From: Suillus spraguei
Lineage: Eukaryota; Basidiomycota; Agaricomycetes; Boletales; Suillaceae
Assembly (NCBI GenBank): GCA_016800925.1
Contig: JABCPU010000341.1
Location: 1 to 64,000 of the forward strand
Length of the DNA stretch: 64,000 nucleotides
Reading direction: 5' to 3'
A program made the translations under genes and the position numbers. The notes under the pieces were generated by a model, which was not told the DNA's origin, ran no database searches, and saw only the letters and a program-made list of their open reading frames with translations. This document shows, piece by piece, positions 45,302 to 57,203 of this stretch (the first letter of the stretch is position 1; each line of letters begins with the position of its first letter).

Positions 45302-46110
45302 ATGTCTTCCTCAGACCAACAACTTGAGCCCCAGGCTGTTCGTCCGTTAGAGGTTCTGTACTGCCAAAGTAAATACTATTTTCATTATTTAACCTGTATC
45401 GCTGATGTACGTCTATTTCTTAGTCTGCACATTTCCTCCTGAATACTGTGAATTTGGTTCCAGCTTGACGAGATGCAAGGAATGGCTCCAGGGAGAAAAC
45501 CCTCAGCTTTTTGACAAGTACTACTCAGATGGTAAGCATTGCATCTCAGTACTAATTTCTACTAATTGCGATGATCTTCAAGAGGCTCTCCAGTCAAAGA
45601 TTGGTACTCTCAGCTTGGAGGCGCAGGCAAAGCTCGAGAAGGACACTGCAAAAAAGGAGGCAAAGGCTGAGGCAAAGGCGGATGCTGCGCTTAAGAAAAA
45701 GATGGTACGTTTTTGAGCTACCTGGATAACACACTCATCACTCAAAGTTATACAGGCGTCGCAAGTGTCGATCAAACGCATCGAGCGTAACAAGCGGAAA
45801 CATGTCACAGCTATCCATGGCCTTGAGGCATTTGGTATGTTTATTGTGATCGCTTTGAGGGTAACCCACTAAACGAGATAAATTACATGTAGACATTGAC
45901 TTGAAGAAAGCTGCCAAATTCCTTGCTCAGAAGTTCGCTACTGGGGCATCCGTCACGAAGAACGCTCAGGGACAGGATGAGATCGTGGTGCAGGGAGATG
46001 TGTCAGATGATGTTTTAGAGCTTCTTGAAGGCGGAGCTGGTCCATTGAAGGGCGTGCCTGCGGATAATGTTGTAATCGTTGAAGAGAAGAAGAAGAAAGC
46101 TACAGAATGA
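45302..46110 (+). CDS. TMA22: DENR/Tma22 translation factor (SUI1 domain, 197 aa)
   Basis: Partner of MCT-1/Tma20 in 40S subunit recycling and reinitiation. Five exons: 45302-45368, 45424-45531, 45583-45704, 45756-45834, 45893-46110, totalling 198 codons. The N-terminal part carries the zinc-binding cysteines of DENR (LYCQ.C.FPPEYCEF ... RCKEWL). A lysine/alanine-rich linker follows (KLEKDTAKKEAKAEAKADA). The SUI1 domain begins at VSIKRIERNKRKHVT, contains LKKAAKFLAQKFATG, and ends IVVQGDVSDDVLELL. Length matches yeast Tma22 (198 aa). It looks intact. Confidence 0.95.
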
Positions 46111-46667
46111 TTGTATTGTTGAAGTCCATGATGATGTGGTTGTATGAGTTGAATTTTCATAGTGATTGGCGTATCCATCCCAACTCCAGAGTCTGTCGGT
46201 CGTACACTCGCGATTGTGATTTATCAAGGGTGTATGTATCATAGTAACTACTGTGGGAATTCACAGAAGAACCTCCGACGGCTGTCTTCCGGAGAGAGAC
46301 TGCCTCGTGTCAACTTATCCTTCTCACGTCACATACGATGCCTCCAAAGCAATAGGAGGCACTGCCTTTAAAGCAGACATTCATGAAAGAACTCGCATCA
46401 AAGCGCAAGTCAAAGAGTTCATGGACAAAATGACGCACAGCACAAAAGATTCGTAAGGCAACCTTCCACAAAGATATACTTCTTGGTTTACACAATCTGC
46501 AGCAATCGCTTTGACTACGTATCTTTGACGGTGTTGGCTCGAGCCACCCATACGAATTTATTTCGCTCTTTGATATACGATGGTATAAATCCAAGGTTAG
46601 TTCTACATGTTCTGTCGTCACCAAGTACTCATCTCAATAATCGAATATCCACACATAACTTTCTACG
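46111..46667. other. Intergenic with a short unassigned frame
   Basis: A plus-strand frame ending at 46456 reads YDASKAIGGTAFKADIHERT and so on to a stop. It looks protein-like but has no convincing start or family. Otherwise nothing was seen. Confidence 0.3.
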
Positions 46668-47401
46668 ATGTCTTACATGAACCCTCTTCATCCCCCCGTC
46701 CCCAGCAACAGTCACTCATCGTATACTGCCCTTGCTGGTGCATGCTCCACATATCAACCTCCCTTTACTCAAGCTATGCCGCCCACCTACAGGCGCCTGC
46801 CTCAGGCACCATTATCAAAGGTGCCAACATCTCGTCGTTCACCTCCTTGTCCTACCATCATGTTTGAGCTCTATGGGGCCCCCTCACATGGTCTTGGCGT
46901 TCCTATGTGTGAACTGCTGGCTCGTTCAGGAAGTGCACTGGAACGTATGCTCGTTAGTGCAAATGATGGCGTCGGTGCTCAAATGAGCGGATCTCTTGGC
47001 TTTCGCAGAATCAATCTCAAAATCTTGGTAAATCAATTCATGTATGCATCATTACCTGTTATCTGATCTGTCTTCACGTCAGTGGCCGGGATATGAGCAT
47101 TTTGATCGCAGTTATCCCCTTGATATTTATACTCCGGCTGGTCCTCTCACCCGACGGCAACTTGCCGTACAAGTTGCACGTGCATTTGCGCGCTTCATTG
47201 AGGTTTGTTCTTTCTCCCGTTCCGGTCGTGTTCACACTCACAGCATTTCCGCAGGAACTGCAAGGTCACCCCCCTGCACATCATGGCGCCAGTTGGCGCT
47301 TCGGAAATGGTGGAATTGGGTTTAATCGCCTCATGCTTTCCGCCCTTTGGAACGTTTATGATGACGTATGGTTGGCTGAAGTCATTATTGACTTTCGTTA
47401 A
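46668..47401 (+). CDS. Conserved hypothetical protein of Agaricomycetes (208 aa)
   Basis: Exons 46668-47027, 47083-47202 and 47255-47401 give 209 codons with a consistent frame. The N-terminal third is proline/serine rich and probably disordered (HPPVPSNSHSSYTALAG). The conserved half carries WPGYEHFDRSYPLDIYTPAG, LTRRQLAVQVARAFARFIE and a C-terminal WRFGNGGIGFNRLMLSALW ending DDVWLAEVIIDFR. I recognise this as a recurrent agaricomycete family without known function. There is no signal peptide or membrane helix. It lies between TMA22 and PLC1 on the same strand. Confidence 0.8.
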
Positions 47402-47867
47402 GCGCCGTCGTGGACTTGACTCATTGGTCGTCGCCGTCTCATACTTAACACAGCATATCACTCGTGCACATGTAGCCCTAGATATTTTATCTCTTACTGT
47501 AACTTTTATTATGGATCGTCCCTTCACAATCCCTGCACTCCTCACAACTGACTCGATAGAAATACATGTTTCAAGTACAGGGACCTGTACTAACCATAAT
47601 CATTATGACTTGTATATATAGACATACTACTTTTGTACCCTTCCTCGTGCTGCCAGCGCTGCAAAACGTACCGCATGCCATACTTTCTGACAATTTATTC
47701 GGAACCGGGCTTCCATTCCATTGCAGTGCTGTAAAACCATCAAAACGCAGCACGCCATCTCCGACCTGCCTCAGTAACTTCCATTACAGCTCTGCTACAA
47801 ATATCTCATGTACAGCAACTGTGGGTTCCACATTCTCGTGAAAGCGTCACTCTCTGACCTTAGCCAG
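47402..47867. other. Intergenic / possible PLC1 5' region
   Basis: No clear gene. A serine-rich frame (SAVKPSKRSTPSPTC, about 47730-47775) could belong to an upstream PLC1 exon, but no good start or splice solution was found. Confidence 0.35.
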
Positions 47868-50800
47868 TCATAGACGACCACGATAGACCCAAACATGCTA
47901 TAGAGAGGCAAATAGCAACTTCGAGACACATTCTGGAACGTGCCAAAGGCTTGTTGACAAGTACTGGTATACCCACGCTAGCTGCGCAGGAAGCGCTGCA
48001 AATAGTCGTACCAGACCCGTCTCCAGATAGGGGAATGGCCAAGAACTTGGATGATGCCAGTGGGAACGGCGGGACGCTAAGACATTCTATGATAGGTTTT
48101 CTCAAGGCAAAAACGGCTCCAATTGTCAAGTCCATTCGATCGAGGAGTCAAGATGCTCGCCGTAATAGGAAGGACGATCACTCTGACTCATGTCCATCTC
48201 TTTCAATGACCATGAGTACGCACAGCACCGTCTCTTCATCAGAAGAGGAACAGACGGCGACGCTTGTTGTACCCAATTTACCAGGTACAACAAGCTCTGA
48301 TGTCGTCCTACCTGCGCAACGCATCACTGAGAAGTCATCTATAGCCGATGGAGTGACTGTTCCTCTACTGCTAGAGAAGGAGTACACATGACCAAAATAT
48401 CTCCCGGAAAGCAGAAAAGTTACATATTTAAACTCGATCCTGATCAAGGTCAGATCATATGGCAGTCCAAGAAGCTGAGAATCAGTACGCACTTTGACCT
48501 GCGACTCGCCTCCGGGCTATTGACACTGAACCATTGCAGTCCCCATCGAAAACATCAAGGAGCTTCGCTTCTCGTCTGACGCCCGCTATTACCGTCAACA
48601 ATTCCAACTTGCGCAGGATTATGAAGACAGATGGATTACTATCATCTATATTCTCAATGGCGCCTATAAAACCCTTCATTTGATCTCTTCAACTAAGGAT
48701 GTATTCCGCATGTGGGACATCACATGAGGAAGCTTTATGCAATACGTCAAGACTTATGACGGGTCTTGGGAATGAAGAGATCAGACATGCGATTTGGGAG
48801 AAGCAATACTGGACGGCATCGGATGAGTCGAGCGGCCAGAAGTTACACTTTGATGAAGTGGAGAAGCTCTGTAGACGTCTAAATGTCAACACTTCGACAG
48901 AGGAGCTAAAGCGACTGTTCAAGGTGGAGAAAAATCATTTTTCTCGCACAAAAAGCTCACAGCTTCGTAGCAAGCAGACACGAAGTGCCAGAGTTTTCTT
49001 AACTTCCCTGACTTTCAGCGCTTTGTCAAACTGCTCAAGGCGCGTCCAGATATCACCCTATTGTACAAGAAACTATGTTGCAGTAACAGCGGGCGATTTG
49101 ATTTTAGCGTTTTTGAGCATTTCATGCGCAATGCTCAGAAGGCATGTTCTTTGTTTTGATCCAGCTTTGCGAAACTGATTGTCATTCAGTCTACGCTGTC
49201 TTGCCCTGAACTGTTAGAATTGTTCGTGCATTATGCTAAGAAACCAGATGGTTCATCGGACGCCAGCCCACCACATTGTCCATCCTCGCCCACGGGACCC
49301 AAATCTCCGCTCGCAAGAATACTTTCTCTTCCACTGTCTACTTCTCCCCCGTCCGATACTGTGATCTCACAGCCCCTCGCAGCTCCAATCGATGTATCAG
49401 GGGCCTACATAACTCACGCATTTTCCCTATCTTCCCAGTCTCCCGGACTACTCATGTCACTTGAAGGCTTTACTTCATTTCTTTTGTCCTCCGACAATTC
49501 AGCTTTTATAGAACAGCGAGGCAAAGTATGGCATGATATGACGCATCCACTCTCTGAGTATCTCATCTCTTCCTCGCACAACACATATCTTATCGGCAAC
49601 CAACTCGTTGGTTCTAGTACAATCGAGGGCTACATCCGGGCTCTTTTGCATAGTTGCCGTAGCGTCGAGAGTAAGTGCAATCTTTTCTAGAGTTTCTTTG
49701 ACTCACTTCATCTACCTTTGTTACAGTTGACGTTTTCGATGGCGACACTGGGCCGATGATATTTCATGGAAAGACACTCACTTCTAAAGTTCCAGTGAGA
49801 GAAGTGTGCGAAGCTATCGCAAAGTACGCTTTCGTTACGTCTCCATACCCCATCATCATATCTGCCGAAATCCACTGTTCGGTGCCGCAACAAGAGATGA
49901 TGGTGGAGGTCATGCGCGATGTATTCCAGGATGTGCTTATCAGTGCACCTGTGGAAGGACGCCCAACATTAGATGTTCTCCCAAGTCCGGAGCACTTGAA
50001 AGGGAAGGTGCTGTTGAAGGTGGATTTTGTTTTTCATATGGGTGAAGTCTCGTACTTACAACATCGCCACCTCTAGGCAAAGAACCTCTATCTCTCAGAG
50101 AACGAATCCATTCATACGAAGGAAGTCAGCCTCGACATGGAGTCCTCTTCTACTGAAACATCCACAGACTCGGATGCTGTTCAAGACAACAGGGACGAAT
50201 GGATAAAGCCAAAGGTCATTGAAATGGATGCTATCAACGGTAAGATATGCGCTGCAAGTCTACTTTTTCGGGGCTCATGGATGCGTTAGAGGTGAAGGAC
50301 GAATTGAAGAGGGCACGCAGTCTGTTCAATCGTGTTCGCAGTGGACATTCTCGCAATATGTCTGGCGTAGCTGCTCTTGCTGTGCCGGTTGTGACCTCTT
50401 CGGCGATGTCTGAGCCCTCTGCTCGACCGGAATTCCGCCATGCCAGCAAAATTAAGATGTCGGCCGCTGTTGCGAACCTCCTTGTATACACTGTTGGTGT
50501 GAAGTGCCGAGGTATCAACAAGAAAGAGCACTATGCACCGGAGCACATGTTCTCTCTCTCAGAGAAAACGGCTAACAAGGTGATGAAGCAAGGGATGGTG
50601 GATCTTATCAAACACAATAGGACGCATCTAGTTCGAATATATCCAAAAGGCTTGAGGGTGAACTCATCTAACTACTTGCCTCATCGCTATTGGGCTGCTG
50701 GCGCGCAGCTTGTGGCTATCAACTGGCAGACGTTTGGTACATTTCTGACTGACTATCGTCAATTGGTACTGATTGGCGTTTAGATCTAGGTTACATGATC

Positions 50801-51467
50801 AATCATGCCATGTTCCAGCGCAACGGACGCGCAGGCTATGTCTTAAAGCCCCTGGCCCTCCGCACACATGACAAGGAGTTACTATTTCGTCATACTCAAC
50901 ATTCGCTCGACATAGTGGTAAGTATTTCCCTCGCTGTACTTGATGTGACTTATGTTTTCATAGGTCATTTCCGCTCAACAGCTACCTCGTCCGAAAGACT
51001 CCCTGGGGCACGAGATCATGGATAAGTCTATGGTAGACCCATACGTCGAAGTTTCCATCTACGTTCCTGACTGGCCTCACGCCTCGCATCACCGTTCATC
51101 CTCTTCTTCTGCAACCACATTGACTGGCTCTACTGGCCGACTGCTGTCCAGACGCACCAGTTCAGTCAAGAACAATGGCTTCAACCCTGTGTGGCAGGAA
51201 CTACTGAGCTTTCCATTCGACTGTGTTGGTGACATGTTTGATTTGATCTTTGTGCGCTTCGCGGTACGCAGGGATGGCGACAATGATGAAGATCCTATTG
51301 CCGTGTATTGCGTCAGCCTTGGAAGTTTGGCAATGGGTCAGTATTTTCAGGACTGGCGCGACCCTATATTGACGTTATTTACAGGCTACCGGCATCTCCC
51401 CCTGCACGACACGCAACTCTCCCAGTATCTCTTTTCCACTCTTTTTGTAATGTGCGCTATCAACTAA
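47868..51467 (+). CDS. PLC1: Phosphoinositide-specific phospholipase C (delta type)
   Basis: Hydrolyses PIP2 to IP3 and diacylglycerol at the membrane. In order: a Ser-rich N-terminus; a PH-like region (DPDQGQIIWQSKKLR, 48438-48480, then FSSDARYYRQQF); EF-hand-like segments (about 48740-49140, FVKLLKARPDITLLYKKLC); the X box with catalytic His in SSSHNTYLIGNQ (49569-49604) and SAEIHCSVPQQE (49861-49896); the Y box (about 50460-50860, PKGLRVNSSNYLPHRYWAAG and QLVAINWQT); and a C-terminal C2 domain (SLGHEIMDKSMVDPYVEVSI). Frames do not join at about 48390, 48725 and 48757, each off by one base; introns explain other gaps. The first exon is uncertain. These may be sequencing indels or real lesions. 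Confidence 0.85.
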
Positions 51468-52054
51468 AATTTATTCTAAATTCATTGTACAACCGACGCC
51501 TTCATGTTCACGTTCACAAGCGGAATATATCATGCAGTAGGAATAGGCACCCTATACCATCAATTGTGTGGTAACGATATACATAGCGGCGCTTGCGCCC
51601 CAAACTTCCCCACGCCGCTTTCATGCGATGTTACTCAAGATACGGGTCAATTATTTACAGCCCATGCACCATCCTAGACTACGTTGTCTTCATCCCCAAT
51701 TGACGTGTTCATTGTAACAACGAGTTCAGTTCTCAGCTGAATACATATACATAGTTGACAAACTTGTATTAAGCCGTGGAAAAAATTAGCACAGCCTTCT
51801 TGCGCATCTTTTCGATGAATTTTTGTTGTACACGACAGAACCGATATACTATATGATCCTCCCGTGGTTAACATTGGGAATCAGGGAAAACTATGCACAC
51901 TTCAGTCACTGGACATCATGCAGTTCAGAGATAACGATGACAGGTAGATTTCCAAGATTATGCAAGATGACAAATACAACATGACAGTGGTAGATGAAGG
52001 ATATAAACACCAGTTGATATAGATGGGTTGGGTTCTATAGTTGTTCGATTTCTT
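51468..52054. other. Intergenic between convergent PLC1 and the proline-rich gene
   Basis: AT-rich 3' flanks of two convergent genes. No supported feature. Confidence 0.5.
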
Positions 52055-52892
52055 CTACTTCGGTGGGGGAGTTGGTGGGCCTGGAATTGAAGACAACAAA
52101 AAGTTAATATGGCTTGATTGTATATTCACATGGGACATGTTAACGTACCGAAAAGACCGGGACGTGCAGCAGGTGTCACAGGCCTCGGGGAAACTGGTGC
52201 AGGCATCGGTGCTGGTACATGCGCAGGATTTGCTAAACATAGAAACCGTTTCAATAATGAGGTGTACATCAGAAGCGACATAAAACATACGCCTCCATTG
52301 TGCCCATGCGGGCAGATTTGGCTTTGGAGGTTCGATCGCAGGAACGGGAGCCGGAGCAGGAAGACTCTTGGGAGCTGGCTTTTCTCGTCTTTGTGGTTTA
52401 TGGACGACCCGCCATGCTGGACGGGCGGGGCCGGTTATGACTTCTTCTGGAGGAGGGGAAGCTGCAGGAGGAGGCGGCGGAGGCGGCTCCTGGGGCTACA
52501 AGCACATCAGAGTTTGGTGATGCCTCAAGATTTCATAGCACTCACTGGTGGCCTCCAATCAGGAGAATATTCACCTCCTGCGCCATGTTTGGATTTAACG
52601 GCCATAAGCTCGGCAATTTCGCTGTTCGCGTTGGCACTCAGCGGCGCACATTGGGTAGATAAAGGGTGGATGCGTACAATTGAAGCTGCCTGCGCTCATC
52701 CCTCAGCTTTCCTACCTCTGCCAGCAAGATGCGAACCTCGCTCGCGAGGGCTTTGCTGAAATCGTTGAGGTATCTGGTGTAGGTCCATCCATGAGTCGTC
52801 TAGAGTCCTTCCCGTGCAAAAACTATAGTGATCTCACTTGGGAGGAGCGCCGTTGTTGTAGGGATTGGGGCCGCCTTTATTGGATGACATGA
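52055..52892 (-). CDS. Proline-rich conserved protein of Agaricomycetes
   Basis: A minus-strand gene opening MSSNKGGPNPYNNGAPP at 52892 and ending in a final exon (52080-52055) coding PPTPPPK. Interior exons encode WTYTRYLNDFSKALASEVRI and LLAEVGKLRDERRQLQ (coiled-coil-like), EIAELMAVKSKHGAGGEYSP, and then a proline-rich tail (EPPPPPPPAASPPPEE, PARPAWRVVHKPQRREKP, PNLPAWAQW). The pattern is a recurrent agaricomycete family without assigned function. The join between exons 1 and 2 is not in a clean phase, so a small indel or a different splice site is likely. It converges on PLC1. Confidence 0.7.
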
Positions 52893-53146
52893 TTTGAAAG
52901 TCTGCGGTGATGGGTTGAAATGAAGGCTGGGATTATGGCTTTGTGACAGATGTTCCGGTGTGTGGACTGGCTGGATGCAATAAGCTTGGGACACACGAGG
53001 CAATTATAGCAACCGCCTGAGGCCTGAACAAGTAACCGGCATTGTACTACACTAGTACTGTGTGATCATTGATGACTGACTCAGAGTTCGACGCTCACCA
53101 CAACGGTTGCATGCCTAGTATTTCGATCTACTATCAACATTTACAG
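52893..53146. other. Short intergenic gap before protease C
   Basis: No feature seen. The N-terminal lobe expected for protease C is not found here. Confidence 0.5.
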
Positions 53147-53935
53147 TCTGTTTGGCCAAGGCACCATTTCTGAAAATGCTCTTGGTATCTTTTTCGAGCC
53201 CTACATCAGTCCACCGCTAGAAACCACTGGACAAATTACCTTTGGTGGAACTGACCCTACCAAGTTCAACGGTAACATTGAATATGCGTAAGCTACCTCG
53301 GCTCCTAGATTCATCCAGACTAATAATGATTGTTTTGTTTCAGTCCTACCGTCAATACCGGGCCTGCACGGAAATTTTGGGGTGTCAAAATGAGAATCAC
53401 ATACGGCAACAGGGTGGTCTTAAGATCCACTGCTGGTGTCATCAATTGTGCCACCACTCTTATCCTGATTGCCACTGGGGTGTATCTACTGGGGTGTAGC
53501 GAGTAATAAGGGTCTAATTAGCATGCCTATGTGAAGTATCAGCGCAAAACTACGATCGTGCGACTAAACTTCTCACTATTACCGAAGATAAATACGGTAA
53601 CTTGGACTTTTATATTGGCGAGGTACGTCAATTCTGTCAGCCCTCACACTCCTTGTTTCACCATTTTGCACATCAAACGTATTACCCCCAACGCCCAAAT
53701 CTGGCCTCGTTCTCTCAACAGCAAGATTAATGGTATGGAGGGTTCCATATATCTCGTCGTTGGCGACACTGGCACGTTCAGTGGCATAAACGATAACGAT
53801 GGCCTTTCTCTTGGCTACGTATTCCTGCAGCGCTTCTATGTTGCGTATGATGCCACCAACGCCCGCGTTGGTTTGCCACAACTGTGTTCACTGATGCCAC
53901 GACCAACTAATGTGGAATTGCCAAAGTAGAACTGT
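53147..53935 (+). pseudogene. Aspartic protease C (N-lobe missing, catalytic Asp lost)
   Basis: The first recognisable exon is 53147-53287 (LGIFFEPYI ... GQITFGGTDPTKF), equivalent to the end of exon 3 in copy A. The next exon (from about 53342) carries the second active-site region as VINCATTLILIA where copies A and D have DTGS or DSGS, so the catalytic Asp is Asn. The middle exon is frameshifted. The last exon (about 53680-53928) is recognisable (NAQIWPRSLN ... SLGYVFLQRFYVAYD). Exons 1-2, with signal peptide and first Asp, are absent. It cannot be an active protease. Confidence 0.85.
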
Positions 53936-54881
53936 TTGCGCAATGTACAGTCATCTTAAATGGCAATTCTATCACCGTTGCGGACGCATTTCCTCGACAC
54001 AGCGAATGGGTTGGCAAGGGTGGATAGGTGGATATATTAGCCTTGAAGTTACCTGGGATCCAAATGCGCAAGTAACACGGTTTCAAGAAACCCGAGAACA
54101 TCTGCGGAACGACTTAGCTACTTGCAAATTGTCATGTCCTTTCACGACTGTTGCCATCAAGCTCGTTATCGAAAAGAGTGTTGTCTAGGTCGCGAAACTT
54201 GACTGTTGGTTTCGAGGGAGCCTTTTTAGTCTATGTGATCATCAGTGAACGGATGATTCCTTGATATTGCAGTCGTATGAATTGTAAAATTTTGCTGTTG
54301 CTAAATATTATTATTTATACCATACGAAATTTGATCTGCAGGTATACGACCTGGCAAATCTAAAGTAACGTTATGATAAGTTCCTCTATTGTAGCCGATA
54401 AGCTTGCTTGCTTACGCCAAATATTTTGAGCACTGTAATCTTGTTTCGCTTTCGCACTACAATTTTATTGAATGAGAGGCACTCATCAAGTAAAAGTTGC
54501 AATGCTTTATATGGTAATTGATAGGATACATACGCCATCAACGTGACGTAAAGGGCGCTGATGACAAAACCCTTCTCACACTACACAGCAACGCTTGCTA
54601 CACGAGCAATGACATTTTACCATTGGATAATGGGCTAGCATCTCTACGCTCCATCAACATTTGCAAATTTCTACCACCTGCCAGCATCGAAAGCAGACTG
54701 TTTCTTGCCACATACTCGAATTCTTCCACCTGCGATCACTCGGATCGCAACTACCTCATCATTGCTTATTCGAGAGCGATGTTCCATACGTGGCTAAGGT
54801 ACCCAACATTGTCATCGCGTTCGCTATCATATAAGTATGTAATGGGCTACTACTGAATACCATATCACTTTCCAGCAAACC
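53936..54881. other. Intergenic between proteases C and D
   Basis: No supported gene. A catataag TATA-like motif at 54828-54835 lies about 47 bp before the protease D start. Confidence 0.5.
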
Positions 54882-56571
54882 ATGTTCCTAGTTGCATCCT
54901 TGCTAACACAGGCTCTCCTGGCTTTGTCGATCACGGGGTCGCCCGTTGAAGTTCGCAACTCGCTCATCACCATCCCCCTTACCAGGAGGCTAAGGTTCTC
55001 CAATGGTACTATTAACCTCTCGCAGCACGATAAAGCTCGTATGGCAACCTTTAGGAACTACAACAGAAATGACCCATATATCGATATCATTCCTGTGTTA
55101 AACGTTCATTCTGGTTACGACATGGCAGTTGACGTTGGCAACCCCCCCACAACCTGTCAGTTCAACACTGAGAAAACATGCGTCTGCTAATGTATTATTG
55201 AAGACAACTTGGGTATCGACACCGGCAGCTCGTTCACATGGCTTAGAAATAGCGCATATGTGCAAACCGACACCAGTGTCAACACTCATCGCCGTGTAAT
55301 GCAAGAATACGGTTTCCCTAAGAGTGATGATGATAATGGTGACGACGGCGATGAGGGGCGACGGGCAGCGAGGGAGAGGGCGGCGAGGGGTGAGGGCGAG
55401 GGCGAGGGCGAGGGGCGAGGGCGAGGGCGGCGAGGGCGAGGGCGATGAGGGCGAGGGCGGCGAGGGCGATGGCGATGAGGGCGAGGGCGACGACGAGGAG
55501 GACGAGGAGGACGAGGTTTACTTCGAAGGTATGACATACAGCAATATCGTTGAAAACTTGAATAACTACGATTATCTATAGGAACTATCTGGAACGATAC
55601 TATTACTCTCGGTGGTTGGCTCACCGTCACCGAGTTCCCACTCGGTATTGCTGAGATTGTGAAGGGCTTCGACGAACGTCAAATCGGTATACTTGGTCTC
55701 GGGCCTAGAATCTTGTCACTCGAGATCCTGATGGATGAGCCGGATAAGGAGATCCCGACTATCACTGACTACCTGTATCAACAAGGCAAGATTTATCAGC
55801 ACATTGTCGGTATCTTTTTCCAGCCCACCACTACGGAAGCAGACACCCTTTCCGGAGAGCTCAGCTTTGGTGGACCTGACGAGACCAAGTACATTAGTAA
55901 TATTGTCTACACGTAAACCTCAGCTCCTAGATCAATCCAGACTGATAGTTATTGTTTTGTTCCAGTCCTGTCACCACCATTCCCATCGCATCGAACTATT
56001 GGGGTATCAAACAGCAGATCACCTACGGCTCCACGGAGATCTTGGAGACCGCTATTGGTATGGTCGATAGTGGTTCCACCTTTCTTTATATTGCCTCCGG
56101 TGTGTATTCAGAGTGCAGCGTCTAATAATTATATAATCAATCTTCAATAGATGCATTTGAGAAGTACCAAACTGCGACCGGCGCTATTCACGATGAAATC
56201 ACTGGTCATCTCACTATTACCTTGGGACAGTATATGGCCCTCCAGAACTTGGACTTCCATATTGAGGGTGTACGTCAATTCTATCAGCCCTCTCACCCCT
56301 TGTTCACCGTTTTGCACAGGAAATCTTCAGTCTAACCCGTAACGCCCAAATCTGGCCTCGTCCTCTCAACTACATGCTTCATGAAAGAGCTGATACCAAT
56401 ACCATATATCTCATCGTTAAAGACCTTGGCACAGAATCTGGTGTGGGGGATGACTTTGTTCTTGGTTTCGTATTTCTCCAGCGCTTCTACACTGTGCTCG
56501 ATGGCTCCAGCTCCCCGGGTCGCGTCGGTTTTGCCAAAACCTTGTTCACTGATACCACTATCCACCTGTGA
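54882..56571 (+). CDS. Secreted A1 aspartic protease D with acidic simple-sequence insertion
   Basis: Same gene structure as copy A: exons 54882-55155, 55204-55528, 55582-55912, 55966-56099, 56151-56269, 56320-56571. Signal peptide MFLVASLLTQALLALS. The first catalytic motif is GIDTGSSFTW and the second MVDSGSTFLYIAS, so both Asp are present. Exon 2 is 187 nt longer than in A because of a (GAGGGC)n-type tract coding Gly/Glu/Asp runs. As 187 is not a multiple of 3, the frame before the tract (stop at about 55446) does not join the frame after it. Either the gene is broken or the tract length is mis-assembled. Otherwise all exons are open. Confidence 0.8.
55370..55515. repeat. GAGGGC-type simple-sequence tract in protease D exon 2
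   Basis: About 145 bp of gagggc hexamers with gatgag and gacgag variants. It is purine-only on the plus strand over long runs, so it could form triplex or quadruplex-like structures. The open frame through its 3' half codes alternating Glu and Gly with Asp. Confidence 0.9.
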
Positions 56572-56721
56572 CTCCAACGTAACGACAGTAATTATAGGTG
56601 ATAATACATAGGGTTCGCACCTGTAAGACGAGGCAAACATAGTCGATCAGAGCCTATCTATATGTTGCGTTACATTCCCACCCTATTTGATCTCTATCTC
56701 AAGAGCCTTACCTTTTCAATT

Positions 56722-57004
56722 TTGCCCGCGGTGAACATCCACTGCATGACCGGGTAACATTCCAGTGCAAGAGCAACATTCGGCGAATAAACCCGATTCA
56801 GTCGCCTTAGATACCTGCGATCGCGAAGCCTTCAACTCAGTACCTTTCGCATATGTACACCCTCTCCCTTCAACTTCACCATTCCTCTCCCAACTAGCGC
56901 ATCTCTGTCCATAGTTTCCCGCAACGATGAAAGTAAATAACATTTTACGGATCGTTATGGCTTGGTATGTATCACATATTTCTCGCCGGCCACCCATGTC
57001 TCAC
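56722..57004 (-). repeat. Dispersed 285-bp repeat, copy 2
   Basis: Reverse-orientation match of 24897-25180. The minus-strand frame (WERNGEVEGRGCTYAKGTEL and on, about 90 codons) is open here. It sits 150 bp after protease D, while copy 1 lies about 1 kb from the protease B promoter fragment. Confidence 0.75.
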
Positions 57005-57049
57005 AAATCCTCTGGTGTTACGAGACGAATGGGGAGAGAGCGGGAACGC

Positions 57050-57203
57050 TAGATGACAAGGTCAATCTCAGTCTCTTGAAAAGAACTCTATTGATGGTTA
57101 AAGTACCTAGATGACAAGGTAACTAAAGCGCTCGTTAGCCTGGGCAAAACGGCGACTGGTGACTAGGTACTTACATCTCAGTCTCTTGAAAAGAACTGAG
57201 ATG
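57050..57203. repeat. Dispersed hairpin repeat, copy 2
   Basis: agatgacaaggt occurs twice and tctcagtctcttgaaaagaa twice. It ends with stem catctcagt ... actgagatg (57174-57203), and an inner pair agtacctag/ctaggtact is also present. It is equivalent to 12100-12275. Confidence 0.65.

Noticed and set aside
52118..52759. 213-codon plus-strand frame opposite the proline-rich gene
   Set aside because: The minus strand carries recognisable agaricomycete protein blocks and matching splice sites, so the plus frame is a GC-composition shadow.
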